DNA from: a virus
DNA length: 41,482 nt
Virus record (IMG/VR): IMGVR_UViG_3300043410_000938
Location: 1-41,482 of that record
Direction: 5' to 3' (one strand)
The notes below the pieces were generated by a model, which did no database searches, was not told where the DNA came from, and saw only the letters and a list, made by a program, of their open reading frames with translations. Within the stretch, counting starts at the first letter, position 1; every line of letters starts with the position of its first letter. The position numbers and the translations under genes were made by a program. Positions 1 through 7,994 of the stretch are shown in pieces.

Positions 1-252
1 TTCCACCAATGCTTGTTGCGCTTGATAAATTTAAAGCCGATGCAGTTGAAACAGTACCATCAACCGTAATTGATAATGTACCGCTAATCGCTTGGAAATA
101 AGTTAAAGGCTCACCAGCAAGTGAGGTGCTTAATAACCATGCCGATGTAGCTGTTGCAGCAAAACCAGAAAAATATAAAGCACTTGGAAATGAAGTGCAG
201 TTTGTAAAACCAGAAAAATAAATTGAAGCCATTTTATATTCTGTCGATGCAG
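1..252. repeat. Left copy of the terminal redundancy (genome closure)
   Basis: Bases 1-252 match 41231-41482 at 249 of 252 positions. The differences are at 80 (a/c), 119 (a/g) and 125 (g/t). This is the overlap expected when a circular or circularly permuted phage genome is assembled as a line, and it sets the unique length at about 41,230 bp. It does not look like a defined terminal repeat of the virion, since it lies inside a coding gene. Confidence 0.9.
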
Positions 253-424
253 TACCGAAATAGATACCCACATCGTCAGCACTATAAAATGTTAACAATG
301 AATCGCTTGGTTGAATTGAGTTTTGTGTTAAAAACACAGCATTTAGCGCAAGTGGATTGCCGCCCGTGCCAATAACGCCCGGAATGATCTCAACTTCTTG
401 ACTAATGGGGATAGTGCTTGCCAT
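1..424 (-). CDS. Tail sheath protein, N-terminal part (cut by window edge)
   Basis: This is the N-terminal 141 codons of the tail sheath (DUF3383-like), the protein that forms the contracting outer tail tube. The true start is the ATG at 424: it has an AAGGA ribosome site seven bases upstream and is in frame with the later ATG at 232, adding 64 residues that begin MASTIPISQEVEIIPG. The gene runs off the left edge and continues at 41,230 because the window is a circular genome with 252 redundant bases. Joined, 424-1 plus 41230-40125 gives 509 aa, a usual length for this family. The segment 1-252 differs from its copy at the right end at three positions, all silent. Confidence 0.82.
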   Translation of the reverse strand, partial: MASTIPISQEVEIIPGVIGTGGNPLALNAVFLTQNSIQPSDSLLTFYSADDVGIYFGTASTEYKMASIYFSGFTNCTSFPSALYFSGFAATATSAWLLSTSLAGEPLTYFQAISGTLSITVDGTVSTASALNLSSATSIGG

Positions 425-437
425 TTTGTTTCCTTAG

Positions 438-947
438 TTAATTAAAAACTATGTCAGCAGGTGTGGATTGAACCAAACCAACCGCATTAAATGTTTGTTG
501 TGGTAATATCATAGTAACATTATATTGCATCGATACTGTTACCGTCCATCGTTGCTCATATTGCTCCTCGGCGTTAATAATAGGCGATTTCACAATATCC
601 GAGCAATAAAGTAATGCCAACCATGAAGCATGGTTATATGATCCCCATATTGTGCGAATCGTACCCATAAACGCTAAAGCAATATCTGAAACCGCCCAGC
701 CGTAAAAATCAACTTGCACGTCTATCTGTTGTTTTTGAATCATCGTTTCGCCCGTGTTGGTGTAATTTTCAACGGGTTTTGATAATGGCTTGGTAAGTAT
801 TTCTGTTAAAACAACAAAATCTGTTTTAGGTGTTGGGTTTCTGTTTACATTCGCGCGAATAATTGGCGCGGTTGTAAATAAAGCAATGTAATCGGCTAAA
901 GCATCAATGACATTATCAACGGTTTTGTCGGGCGTGAAATTAGACAT
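438..947 (-). CDS. Neck terminator / tail-completion protein (LIC_12616-like)
   Basis: This 169-aa protein resembles the phage neck-terminator family often placed just before a DUF3383 sheath gene. It probably caps the neck or the top of the tail tube so that head and tail can join. The N-terminal stretch with VDNVIDALADYIALFT and the later QQIDVQVDFYG fit that family. The start at 947 has AGGTGG six bases upstream and overlaps the previous gene by 8 bp, suggesting translational coupling. The sheath start lies 13 bp beyond its stop. The family call rests on motif resemblance and gene order. Confidence 0.62.
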   Translation of the reverse strand: MSNFTPDKTVDNVIDALADYIALFTTAPIIRANVNRNPTPKTDFVVLTEILTKPLSKPVENYTNTGETMIQKQQIDVQVDFYGWAVSDIALAFMGTIRTIWGSYNHASWLALLYCSDIVKSPIINAEEQYEQRWTVTVSMQYNVTMILPQQTFNAVGLVQSTPADIVFN

Positions 948-1314
948 TATCCACCTGCTCTAAAATAGCGGCTTTAGTCCATGTAGGCCATGTTTCTAAA
1001 ACTTTTACGATAATCCACACTTTAGAATCATAGATGACCATATCATTACCTAATGATTCTGCTCTGATAATACCATGCAAGTTACCTTTCAAATATAAAG
1101 CGCGTGAATTCCCTTGAAGTTTTAATCCTTCGAGTTTCATCAAGTCTTTATTATCTAACGCTTGAACTTGCGCCATTCCAGTAATATCTGAATAGGTTGG
1201 GTATTGTCTACGCCCTGCGCCTATTGTGTAGCCAGTGTTTTTTCTGATTGTAACAGATACATCACCATTAATGGATTGAATTGCTGTATTGGCAATAGCA
1301 CGAACATCAATCAT
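940..1314 (-). CDS. Putative head-tail connector protein
   Basis: A 124-aa protein of mixed beta character (VSVTIRKNTGYTIG, then a GNLHGIIRAESLGNDMVIYDSKVWIIVKV stretch in two parts). It lies between the tail-completion and neck-terminator genes, where contractile phages usually keep a small connector or neck protein. I do not recognise a named domain with certainty. It overlaps both neighbours by 8 bp, so the block is tightly coupled. The role is inferred mainly from position. Confidence 0.5.
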   Translation of the reverse strand: MIDVRAIANTAIQSINGDVSVTIRKNTGYTIGAGRRQYPTYSDITGMAQVQALDNKDLMKLEGLKLQGNSRALYLKGNLHGIIRAESLGNDMVIYDSKVWIIVKVLETWPTWTKAAILEQVDNV

Positions 1315-1753
1315 TTTTTGTCACCACGTTTTTAGTAACAGATTTAATCATGTGACTTGTATCAATAAGCGGTTTATTGAATCCTTTGCGTTTTATTGTT
1401 TTTGGACTATTTGGAGGTGTTTGCCAATCACGAATAGATTGAGTTAACGCGCCCATTACATCCTCGCCTAAATTATTCATTGATTTTTCTACATCATAAT
1501 GAGTGAAATGTAAAAAACCAGTCAATGTTTTTCCCCAAGTTGGTGATTCTTTTGAAATCATCGTGCGGAAAAATGGGCGTGATGGTATTTCTTTTGTTCC
1601 GAATTCATTATAAAATGCGACTTGAGCAACATATGTCCCATCGGGATATTTTGCTTTTTCCATAAATCCTACTTCAAGCTCTGTAGATGTGATTTTGGAT
1701 CGGAATTTATCCAGCCGCTTTTCCAATCTATCAATATGCTTGATTGTAGCCAT
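1307..1753 (-). CDS. Tail-completion protein (HK97 gp10 / lambda Z-like)
   Basis: A 148-aa protein with the signature of the gp10/Z tail-completion family: a YVAQVAFYNEFGTKEIPSRP segment followed by FFRTMI. Members bind the end of the tail tube and help attach it to the head. I start it at the ATG at 1753, which shares its A with the upstream stop (TAATG), typical of coupled translation. A longer reading from a TTG at 1816 would overlap the previous gene by 64 bp and lacks a ribosome site. Confidence 0.68.
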   Translation of the reverse strand: MATIKHIDRLEKRLDKFRSKITSTELEVGFMEKAKYPDGTYVAQVAFYNEFGTKEIPSRPFFRTMISKESPTWGKTLTGFLHFTHYDVEKSMNNLGEDVMGALTQSIRDWQTPPNSPKTIKRKGFNKPLIDTSHMIKSVTKNVVTKND

Positions 1754-2172
1754 TAAATTATCGTCACTGAACGTGGACGGAATCGAAACGAACGATATGG
1801 CAAAATCATTTGCCAATATGTCGCACCGTATTGGGTTTGCATAAAATAAGCCGCGTTGTTGTTAATGTGCATTTCTGTTGAAATACTTACGCTACCTTCT
1901 GACGCGCTACTTGTGCGGCCAACTGGCGTTGGTTGGCCAACCGTGCCATTTAATACGTTGGTGTTAGTTTCGCCCATCAATGTTGCTATATGGGCGACTA
2001 ATAACCACAACAAGGTTTTGCGAACCGTTACATCTTGAACAATAGACGCATCACTGTTATTGCAAATCAATCCGGCTTGATCGAAACAGTTTTGCAATAA
2101 TGATTGTGATACAAGATTAAATTGTGGGTAAGCCGCAATAAAATCATTGTAGTTAAATGTAACGGTTGCCAT
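1753..2172 (-). CDS. Head-tail adaptor (DUF4054-like)
   Basis: A 139-aa protein like DUF4054 adaptors: it opens FNYNDFIAAYPQF, has a helical core (VRKTLLWLLVAHIATLMG), and a glycine/serine-rich middle followed by TQYGATYWQMI. These small helical proteins form the ring under the portal. It follows the capsid-end genes and precedes tail completion, the standard order. An AAGGCG ribosome site lies six bases before the ATG. Confidence 0.7.
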   Translation of the reverse strand: MATVTFNYNDFIAAYPQFNLVSQSLLQNCFDQAGLICNNSDASIVQDVTVRKTLLWLLVAHIATLMGETNTNVLNGTVGQPTPVGRTSSASEGSVSISTEMHINNNAAYFMQTQYGATYWQMILPYRSFRFRPRSVTII

Positions 2173-2175
2173 AAA

Positions 2176-2496
2176 TTACGCCTTATCGGTTTCTACGCCA
2201 TTGGAATCAGGTGCTAATTGTTCAAAACCTGTTTTCTTTTCAATGTCTTTTACTTTGCTTTTTGCGCTTGATTCGTCTTTAGCTTCAAAAATAAAGCCGT
2301 TAACAAATGCAGCGTTTTCTGCGTTTTCTTTTTTCCACGCTTCCCAAAATGAAGCATCAATATCAGTTGTGCCGTGCGTTCCGATTAAATGTGTGAATTC
2401 TGTATATTGATTTGCACCATTTAATGTTGCTTTATTTCCTCTAACATCAAGAACTAAACCATGTGGGAGTGTGCAACCAATTTTAATTGTAGCCAT
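2176..2496 (-). CDS. Hypothetical protein downstream of major capsid
   Basis: A 106-aa protein beginning MATIKIGCTLPHGLVLDV. It has a short beta-rich N-terminus and an acidic/lysine-rich C-terminus (SSAKSKVKDIEKKTGFEQLAPDS in two pieces). I do not recognise the family, though a gene of this size often sits between capsid and adaptor in similar phages. I chose the ATG at 2496 because ACAGGT lies seven bases upstream. An in-frame ATG at 2553 has no ribosome site and lies inside an inverted repeat. Confidence 0.55.
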   Translation of the reverse strand: MATIKIGCTLPHGLVLDVRGNKATLNGANQYTEFTHLIGTHGTTDIDASFWEAWKKENAENAAFVNGFIFEAKDESSAKSKVKDIEKKTGFEQLAPDSNGVETDKA

Positions 2497-2531
2497 ATTT
2501 TTACCTGTTTTGTTTTTAGTTAAATTTATTA

Positions 2532-2556
2532 TGAATGATTGTATCACCATCATTCA
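2532..2556. promoter_or_regulatory. Inverted repeat upstream of the connector genes
   Basis: Arms TGAATGAT and ATCATTCA (8 bp, perfect) flank a 9-bp centre. The repeat lies between the terminator after the capsid gene and the start at 2496, where a new leftward promoter would be expected. No convincing -35/-10 pair could be fixed, so an operator or mRNA hairpin is equally possible. Confidence 0.35.
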
Positions 2557-2581
2557 CGATAAACATATCAATTTTTAAATG

Positions 2582-2608
2582 AAAAAACGGGCGCGATTAA
2601 ACGCCCGT
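2582..2608 (-). terminator. Intrinsic terminator after the major capsid gene
   Basis: Read leftward, the stem ACGGGCG/CGCCCGT has an 8-base loop and is followed by a run of six T. It begins 15 bp past the capsid stop codon. It probably lowers transcription into the connector genes, giving excess capsid mRNA. Confidence 0.8.
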
Positions 2609-2622
2609 CATTTTGTGTATTA

Positions 2623-3669
2623 CTACACGCCTAACATTTGTGTGATAAATGCCGGTCTGTAGATGATCGCGCCCCAAGTACCTTGAGATTTTTTCTGTTT
2701 GAAAGAAGATAAATCAAGAATTACAGGGTGAGCGCGTAATTTTTCAGAATAAGCAACTTCCATTGTGCGTTGACCTTCAATTTCGTCAGCGAACAATTGA
2801 ACCAAGTTGCCAGCAGTACCAGCGTATTCTGGTGCTGATTTAACAACCAAATTGGGGAAATTTGTTTGAAGAAGTGTAGCAACATTAACATTGAATGTTG
2901 TTGTGAAAGTCAACGCTACTTGTGATTTTGGAGATAAAGCCAACGTCATTGGTGTTGACAAATCAACTAAGCCATTAGTTTGTGTTTGCAAGTTATAAAA
3001 CAAGGTTTGAATGTCTGCAAAAACTTCAACAGCCGTTGCATTAGGCGCGCCAGAAGAAGTAAACCACGCATTAGCATTACCAGCCGCTTTTGTGCCGGGT
3101 TGTACTGGTGCAGAAAGTGAAGGATCATTTAAGATACCGTAGTTTTGCAAACCAGCTACGCCATAAAAATAAGACAAGTTTTGGAATTTGTTTAAAGTCA
3201 AAACGCTTGAAATATTTAACTGAGCCGCCCAGTCAATTTTAGCCGCACCAGTACGAGCAAGCTCAAGCTCTCCCCATTTGGTGACAGTTTGATAATAATG
3301 TTGTTGTCTTTCAGGCCAGTTGGCGTTTGCACCACTGCGACCAGTAGACGAATAATCATTATAAGATGATACGTTACCTGTTGATTCAACAACTGGGAAC
3401 AACCAAGTTGTATCAACCCATGTACCTTTTTTAACTTCGCTACCAGCAATTTCAGCCGCACGCATTGGAGAAGTTAAAACTTCAATGATTTTTGGATCAA
3501 CAACAGTGGTTAAAAATGCAGGAATCGCACTGTTTGAATAAGTAACAGTAGCCGATTGCGCGTCTAACGCCATTGCTTGATCTAAATAATCATGGCTATC
3601 TTGAGCAAGTGTGCTGCCTTTCGGAAATACAATGCCCGCTAATTCTTCTAAAACTTGTAATTCATTCAT
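2623..3669 (-). CDS. Major capsid protein (DUF2184-like)
   Basis: A 348-aa protein that builds the icosahedral shell. It resembles the DUF2184 capsid family: an N-terminal helical arm, an inner stretch with TTWLFPVVESTGNVSSYNDY in two parts, and a C-terminus ending in GTWGAIIYRPAFITQMLGV. It lies after the protease/scaffold and cement genes and is followed by a strong terminator, as expected for the most abundant virion protein. AAGGAG lies ten bases before the ATG. No obvious N-terminal cleavage site was assigned. Confidence 0.8.
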   Translation of the reverse strand: MNELQVLEELAGIVFPKGSTLAQDSHDYLDQAMALDAQSATVTYSNSAIPAFLTTVVDPKIIEVLTSPMRAAEIAGSEVKKGTWVDTTWLFPVVESTGNVSSYNDYSSTGRSGANANWPERQQHYYQTVTKWGELELARTGAAKIDWAAQLNISSVLTLNKFQNLSYFYGVAGLQNYGILNDPSLSAPVQPGTKAAGNANAWFTSSGAPNATAVEVFADIQTLFYNLQTQTNGLVDLSTPMTLALSPKSQVALTFTTTFNVNVATLLQTNFPNLVVKSAPEYAGTAGNLVQLFADEIEGQRTMEVAYSEKLRAHPVILDLSSFKQKKSQGTWGAIIYRPAFITQMLGV

Positions 3670-3683
3670 TTCTGTATCGCTCC

Positions 3684-4247
3684 TTAAGCTGAAATGATTG
3701 CGATTTCACCAGCAAGGCAAGTGTTACGCGCTGTAAAATTAGTTTCAACGCTACCGCTAACGGTTGCGCCTGCGTTTGCAAATGAAACACTGCCATCGGT
3801 GGTCGAAGCAAATGCTTTTTGACCTGCTGTCGCACCGCTACCAGATGGGCATTTAACGTAAAAACTGCCTGTTTGATAAGCAACTACGTTTTGACCCGCT
3901 GGGATTAAATTGCCGTACCATGTATCGGTTGATGGTGTCACGCCTGTAGGCTGTGTCAAAATCAAACCTTGTTGTGAACGAACAATGAAACCATCAGGCG
4001 CGGTTGAAGGTGCAGAACCTTTAGCGTTGCTCAAATAGTTGCCGCCCAGTGTAGTGATCCACGCAAACGCGCCCACTACAACACCACCTGTTGCTGCAAC
4101 AAATGAATCTGTTGCCGCTGCGCCACCAGTGGTAATACCACCAGCTTGACCAAATGGAGGAATTAATTGGATTGCAGGATTTTCACTTGCAAAGTCACCA
4201 GCCAAGCCGACTGGTAACGCATTGTTTACTGTACTTTGAAAGCCCAT
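3684..4247 (-). CDS. Structural cement / head decoration protein
   Basis: A 187-aa Gly/Ala/Thr/Ser-rich beta protein (opening MGFQSTVNNALPVGLAGDFA) that resembles the gp24-like structural cement proteins found directly before capsid genes. Such proteins sit on the capsid surface and stabilise it. AAAGGA lies seven bases before the ATG, and the gap to the capsid gene is 14 bp, so both are likely made at high level from the same mRNA. Confidence 0.65.
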   Translation of the reverse strand: MGFQSTVNNALPVGLAGDFASENPAIQLIPPFGQAGGITTGGAAATDSFVAATGGVVVGAFAWITTLGGNYLSNAKGSAPSTAPDGFIVRSQQGLILTQPTGVTPSTDTWYGNLIPAGQNVVAYQTGSFYVKCPSGSGATAGQKAFASTTDGSVSFANAGATVSGSVETNFTARNTCLAGEIAIISA

Positions 4248-4262
4248 GAGTTTTTCCTTTGA

Positions 4263-4997
4263 TTAAAATTTACCGAGATTTGGGAATCTATCAAGCAACG
4301 CTTTGCGGGTTGATTTGCCGCTGTTGCTATCTTGAGCCAATTGAACTGAACCGCGTGACGCTTTGAACACAGCGCGTAAACCAGCAAGATCAGAAACGCC
4401 TTCGTATTTAACGCCTGTTTGTTTTAACGCGAATTTGTAAACTGATTCTGCACTATCCATGCCCATCACATCGCCAACGACAGAACGAACGTCAGATTTA
4501 GCTTGTTCTAAATCTGCAAAGCGTTTGATAAGTTTTGCTTCTTGCGCTTTCAATGCAGCGTCCATTGCAGGTTTATCAATTTTTTCGCCTTCTTCTTCAT
4601 CATCTTTGATTTCGATTTCGACTTCATCTTCATCAGCCGCAGCAGGTTCAAAATATGATTTTGCTGTTGCAATATCATCTTCACTCATGCCTTTTTCAGC
4701 TAAGAAAGAGTGGAGCTTTTCGTGTGGTGTGCCTTCTTCTGTATCAGAAGCGGTTGCCATTTCAGTTGGTTCAGTTGCTATTTCTTTCGCTTCTGGTGAT
4801 TCTTCAACGCCAATAACAGCGTCAAGAATATTGTCTAATTGCTCTGGCGAAATATCTTGAGCAAGTAACGCTTTTTTAATTGCGTCTTTGTCCAATTTAC
4901 GCGCGTTGAGCAATTTAGCGTCCATTGCGATTTTTGGTGACATTGTCGCTGCTTGGATCAGTTTTAACCGTGCCGCGCCTTGTTTTGTTAACTTCAT
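4263..4997 (-). CDS. Nested scaffold protein from an internal in-frame start
   Basis: Within the protease gene, codon 189 is an ATG preceded by GAGGA with seven bases between, a better ribosome site than that of the full-length gene. Starting here gives a 244-aa product beginning MKLTKQGAARLK that contains the acidic helical part but no protease. This mirrors lambda C/Nu3, where a scaffold is translated from inside the protease gene. The sequence shows the site; production of the short form is inferred. Confidence 0.6.
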   Translation of the reverse strand: MKLTKQGAARLKLIQAATMSPKIAMDAKLLNARKLDKDAIKKALLAQDISPEQLDNILDAVIGVEESPEAKEIATEPTEMATASDTEEGTPHEKLHSFLAEKGMSEDDIATAKSYFEPAAADEDEVEIEIKDDEEEGEKIDKPAMDAALKAQEAKLIKRFADLEQAKSDVRSVVGDVMGMDSAESVYKFALKQTGVKYEGVSDLAGLRAVFKASRGSVQLAQDSNSGKSTRKALLDRFPNLGKF

Positions 4998-5561
4998 TTC
5001 GTTGTCCTCAGTTTTAAAAGGGTTGCTATCAGAAACCATCACATCGCTTCCAGCTCTGCCAGATTCAACAACTGCAACATGATTGCCCCTAATGTTTCGC
5101 ATTATGCCATCATATTGAATTCCATCATAGCTACCAACCGTCATATCGGCATCATAAAAGTATGCGCTCGATAATTCTTTCTTTGCGTCTGTTTCAATTA
5201 ACGCGATTGCGCTACCGTCCCAGATTGACATTGAATTGGTGAGATATGTCCCGTCAAACTTTGCATCACTGCCAAGTGAACCAATGATTTTATCTTTTGG
5301 TGGTTTGTCGGAAAATACTGGAATATGCTCAGATAATACTGGCAAGTTGTTGAATGTTTCTTCTGCTTTTTTCAATTCTTTAGGATCGCGCAATAACTGA
5401 TAAACCGTATCGGCATCTAATCCTAATTCTTGAAAGCGTGGAATTTCTTTGCCGTAGTAGGGATTCACTATGGCTTTTGAGATGTTTGTTTTATCAACGT
5501 GCAAAATACCACTCTCGTCAATATGCCGATTGGTATCTGAATCGAATGCTAATTTATTCAT
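4263..5561 (-). CDS. Capsid maturation protease with C-terminal scaffold (DUF2213-like)
   Basis: A 432-aa protein. Residues 1 to about 180 match the DUF2213 prohead-protease type: RNIRGNHVAVVESGRAGSD near 155-175 carries the usual His and Ser region. The rest is helical and very acidic (about 260-330, rich in E and D, including DEDEVEIEIKDDEEEGEKID), typical of a scaffold that fills the prohead and is then digested. The order is protease, cement, capsid. An internal start at codon 189 probably makes the scaffold alone. The first start has only a weak ribosome site. Confidence 0.78.
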   Translation of the reverse strand: MNKLAFDSDTNRHIDESGILHVDKTNISKAIVNPYYGKEIPRFQELGLDADTVYQLLRDPKELKKAEETFNNLPVLSEHIPVFSDKPPKDKIIGSLGSDAKFDGTYLTNSMSIWDGSAIALIETDAKKELSSAYFYDADMTVGSYDGIQYDGIMRNIRGNHVAVVESGRAGSDVMVSDSNPFKTEDNEMKLTKQGAARLKLIQAATMSPKIAMDAKLLNARKLDKDAIKKALLAQDISPEQLDNILDAVIGVEESPEAKEIATEPTEMATASDTEEGTPHEKLHSFLAEKGMSEDDIATAKSYFEPAAADEDEVEIEIKDDEEEGEKIDKPAMDAALKAQEAKLIKRFADLEQAKSDVRSVVGDVMGMDSAESVYKFALKQTGVKYEGVSDLAGLRAVFKASRGSVQLAQDSNSGKSTRKALLDRFPNLGKF

Positions 5562-5587
5562 TTTTTACCATTAAATTTTGATAAGAA

Positions 5588-5601
5588 TATGCTATAGCAT
5601 A
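5588..5601. promoter_or_regulatory. 14-bp palindrome upstream of the capsid operon
   Basis: TATGCTATAGCATA is a perfect palindrome between the upstream terminator and the protease start at 5561. It may be an operator, or overlap a leftward promoter feeding the capsid genes (a possible TTTCAA, 17-base spacer, TATTCT arrangement covers it). Regulation is inferred from position only. Confidence 0.35.
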
Positions 5602-5621
5602 AACGATTGAAAAACAATAGT

Positions 5622-5650
5622 AAAAAAAAGCGCGTAGGTGGGGACGCGCT
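5622..5650 (-). terminator. Intrinsic terminator between Mu F-like gene and capsid operon
   Basis: Leftward, the stem AGCGCGT/ACGCGCT closes an 8-base loop and is followed by eight T. It ends the terminase-portal-Mu F transcript 50 bp past that gene's stop, separating it from the capsid genes. Confidence 0.82.
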
Positions 5651-5701
5651 GGAGAGGATTTTGAGGTAAAGATATATGAAATTTGATTATAATCGTTTTT
5701 A

Positions 5702-6466
5702 TTAAAATGGCAAAATAATCCTGCAACTGCATCTGCAGTTCAACATATAGCCCGGCCATGTCCACTCGCCTTCTAAAAACATTCCTTCATCTACGTTGTA
5801 AACTTTGCCATTGGCTGCAACGTGTTCGGGACGTGGTTTTTTACCGGCTGTTGAATGCAACCATATTGCCTGCTTAATCCCTAATTCTTGTTGTCGTGCG
5901 CGTGTAGTTTGTGAGTTTAATTTACTGCATTGATCGCGGGCGATTAGTGTTGCGCGTTTTTCAGTCACGGCATAAATTTCTTTTAAATCTTTTTTCATTG
6001 TAAAAAGATCATGCCCTTGAGTATAACTACGCATCACCGCACCTTGTACTTTTTGATGAAACTGCTGCGGGATAGACTTAATCAAACCGACATTTTCAAT
6101 AATACTCGCCCGCGCTATATCCTGCATGGCGCGGGTCATTTTAAACTCAACTGACCATCCAGCATCTTTTAACAGTCCACGCATGGTTGTGTCTGTGACT
6201 TTGATTTGCTTGTAAACCATTGTATCGACAATAGCGTCCATGACATCTTCAAAGTTTTTTAACCAACGCTTGCCAAGTTCGTTCATGTAATTGTTGATTG
6301 TCTTTGAAGGCAACTCGTCTGTCGCCATGATTGGCGGGTTTTTACGATAAGCCGCTGTGAGCCAAAAATCGTAAGATGCAATCATCTCTTTTATGAGTGT
6401 TTGCAATTCTTTGCGATACTTGGCTTCAATGCCTTTATTCGGATGGATTGGTCGGAGTGTTTTCAT
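5702..6466 (-). CDS. Mu F-like head morphogenesis protein
   Basis: A 254-aa minor head protein of the Mu gpF/SPP1 gp7 type. The C-terminal half has the family pattern: ATLIARDQCSKLNSQTTRAR, then IWLHSTAGKKPRPEHVAANG and finally WPGYMLNCRCSCRIILPF with the conserved Cys-rich end. These proteins are packed with the portal and may travel with the DNA. The start shares bases with the portal stop (TAATG), so the two are coupled. The polypeptide is complete. Confidence 0.82.
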   Translation of the reverse strand: MKTLRPIHPNKGIEAKYRKELQTLIKEMIASYDFWLTAAYRKNPPIMATDELPSKTINNYMNELGKRWLKNFEDVMDAIVDTMVYKQIKVTDTTMRGLLKDAGWSVEFKMTRAMQDIARASIIENVGLIKSIPQQFHQKVQGAVMRSYTQGHDLFTMKKDLKEIYAVTEKRATLIARDQCSKLNSQTTRARQQELGIKQAIWLHSTAGKKPRPEHVAANGKVYNVDEGMFLEGEWTWPGYMLNCRCSCRIILPF

Positions 6467-7992
6467 TAGTCTTTGCTTACAAATTCTTCGCCAACTTCTT
6501 TTGGAATTCCTAAAGTGCTTTCACCATGTGCGGCTGCTTCCATTGCTTTGTGTTGTTTTTCGCTCACGCTTTTATCTTCTGCTACATCATAAAAATCTGT
6601 CGGTGCTTGAATTTCTGCGTTTAAATCCAACCCTTGATAAAGCGATTCATTATCACGCGCTAACCTTTCACGGACTTCATCGGGCGACAATACACCGTTA
6701 GCCATGTAGATTTGATCTGCATTGGCATTAGCCGTGCGGATTTCTGCAAGCTCTTTGCCGTTCATTGTCCATAATGGATTAAATTGAAAGCAAATATCAT
6801 CATCACATTCGCCAAATAAATCAAACTGTACTAATTTTAATAATGTTTCAACAATCGGGCGTAAATGCGCTTCTTGCTGTGAAGCCACCCAATCATAAAA
6901 TACTCTGATCTCGCCTTCGCTACTTGCATTCAATCCACTAGGTGAAACACCTGTTAACACAACAGCAGGAATGCGTGTTACGGTGCAGATATGCTCTAAC
7001 GCTTGCGCCTGTAAATCGGATAAACCAGACAAGGGGACGTTGAGTTGCATCATATCCTCCATGTCTTTATCGAGTAGCATCATGCCTTTGTTTGAGCGTA
7101 GCATGGTAAACAAATCGGCACGGTCAAAAATACTGCTGTTATCGCCACCACTTAAAATCTGATTCATGTCAGTTTTAAGCACGGTGGTTGAGAAATTACT
7201 TAATAAATCTGATACCGATTGACGCGCTCTAAGCCACATTTGAACGTACCCGTCTACCATTTGGCTCAATGACATACCGCTGAAATTATAAGCAGGCTTT
7301 AACATATCTGGCATTGGACGTGAAACAATCGTCAGCAATCGGCTTGAATGAACACGTCTACCCAACATAAACCATTCGTTCGGCTTATAAAAATCTGGTG
7401 CTTCAGGACGCAATGAATTGTACATTGAAGGCGTTGTCCAAATTGGTTCAATGCTTGAAATGCGTTTTAAACTGCCAACTGGAATAGTTTTGTTGTGTAA
7501 TACCAACGGGTCGCTAATCTCTTGCCCATCAATATCAACAAAGATTTGACCGCGCCCAAAATAACCATCGTTTAGCATGGCCTTATGAACTGCATCACGC
7601 GCGTTTAATTCTGTGAGTTTATTTTCAATTTGTGCAATCTTATCGTTTTGCGTTTCTTCATCGGATTTTGACGTGATCGTAATCCATTCGCGCGTCATTT
7701 CATTTGCAATCGTTGACGATACTTGTCGAAATTCTGCGCGTGAAACTAATTGTGATAAGTACGGATAGCCGGGAAATGGCGTAAAGTCACCAACAAACAT
7801 ATTTCCAGCAGCATAATCATAAACAGACACCGCAGCATCGGACGCAATTGCGGCTGTTTCGCCCTCTGGTACAACACCAGCAAATAATTTAGGTGCTTGT
7901 ATACGTTGAGGGATTTCTTGTTTATTGGCTTGATACATTGCAATTTTGCTAATGTTCATGTTTTTACGCGCGGGTTGTTGTGGCTTTCTCAT
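6466..7992 (-). CDS. Portal protein (DUF1073-like)
   Basis: This 508-aa protein forms the ring at the capsid vertex through which DNA enters and leaves. It resembles DUF1073 portals: AEFRQVSSTIANEMTREWI near the N-terminus, GYFGRGQIFVDI about residue 140, and LTGVSPSGLNASSEGEIRVF around 350, a hallmark of portals of this type. It lies three bases after the large terminase stop and overlaps the Mu F-like gene. I see no extra fused enzyme domain at the C-terminus. Confidence 0.85.
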   Translation of the reverse strand: MRKPQQPARKNMNISKIAMYQANKQEIPQRIQAPKLFAGVVPEGETAAIASDAAVSVYDYAAGNMFVGDFTPFPGYPYLSQLVSRAEFRQVSSTIANEMTREWITITSKSDEETQNDKIAQIENKLTELNARDAVHKAMLNDGYFGRGQIFVDIDGQEISDPLVLHNKTIPVGSLKRISSIEPIWTTPSMYNSLRPEAPDFYKPNEWFMLGRRVHSSRLLTIVSRPMPDMLKPAYNFSGMSLSQMVDGYVQMWLRARQSVSDLLSNFSTTVLKTDMNQILSGGDNSSIFDRADLFTMLRSNKGMMLLDKDMEDMMQLNVPLSGLSDLQAQALEHICTVTRIPAVVLTGVSPSGLNASSEGEIRVFYDWVASQQEAHLRPIVETLLKLVQFDLFGECDDDICFQFNPLWTMNGKELAEIRTANANADQIYMANGVLSPDEVRERLARDNESLYQGLDLNAEIQAPTDFYDVAEDKSVSEKQHKAMEAAAHGESTLGIPKEVGEEFVSKD

Positions 7993-7994
7993 AA

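Noticed and set aside
1-252. True terminal repeat of the virion DNA
   Set aside because: It lies within the coding part of the sheath gene and its copies differ at three sites, which fits assembly overlap of a circular map better than a functional terminus.
1307-1816. Longer start for the tail-completion gene at a TTG
   Set aside because: It would overlap the adaptor gene by 64 bp and has no ribosome site, while a TAATG start exists at 1753.
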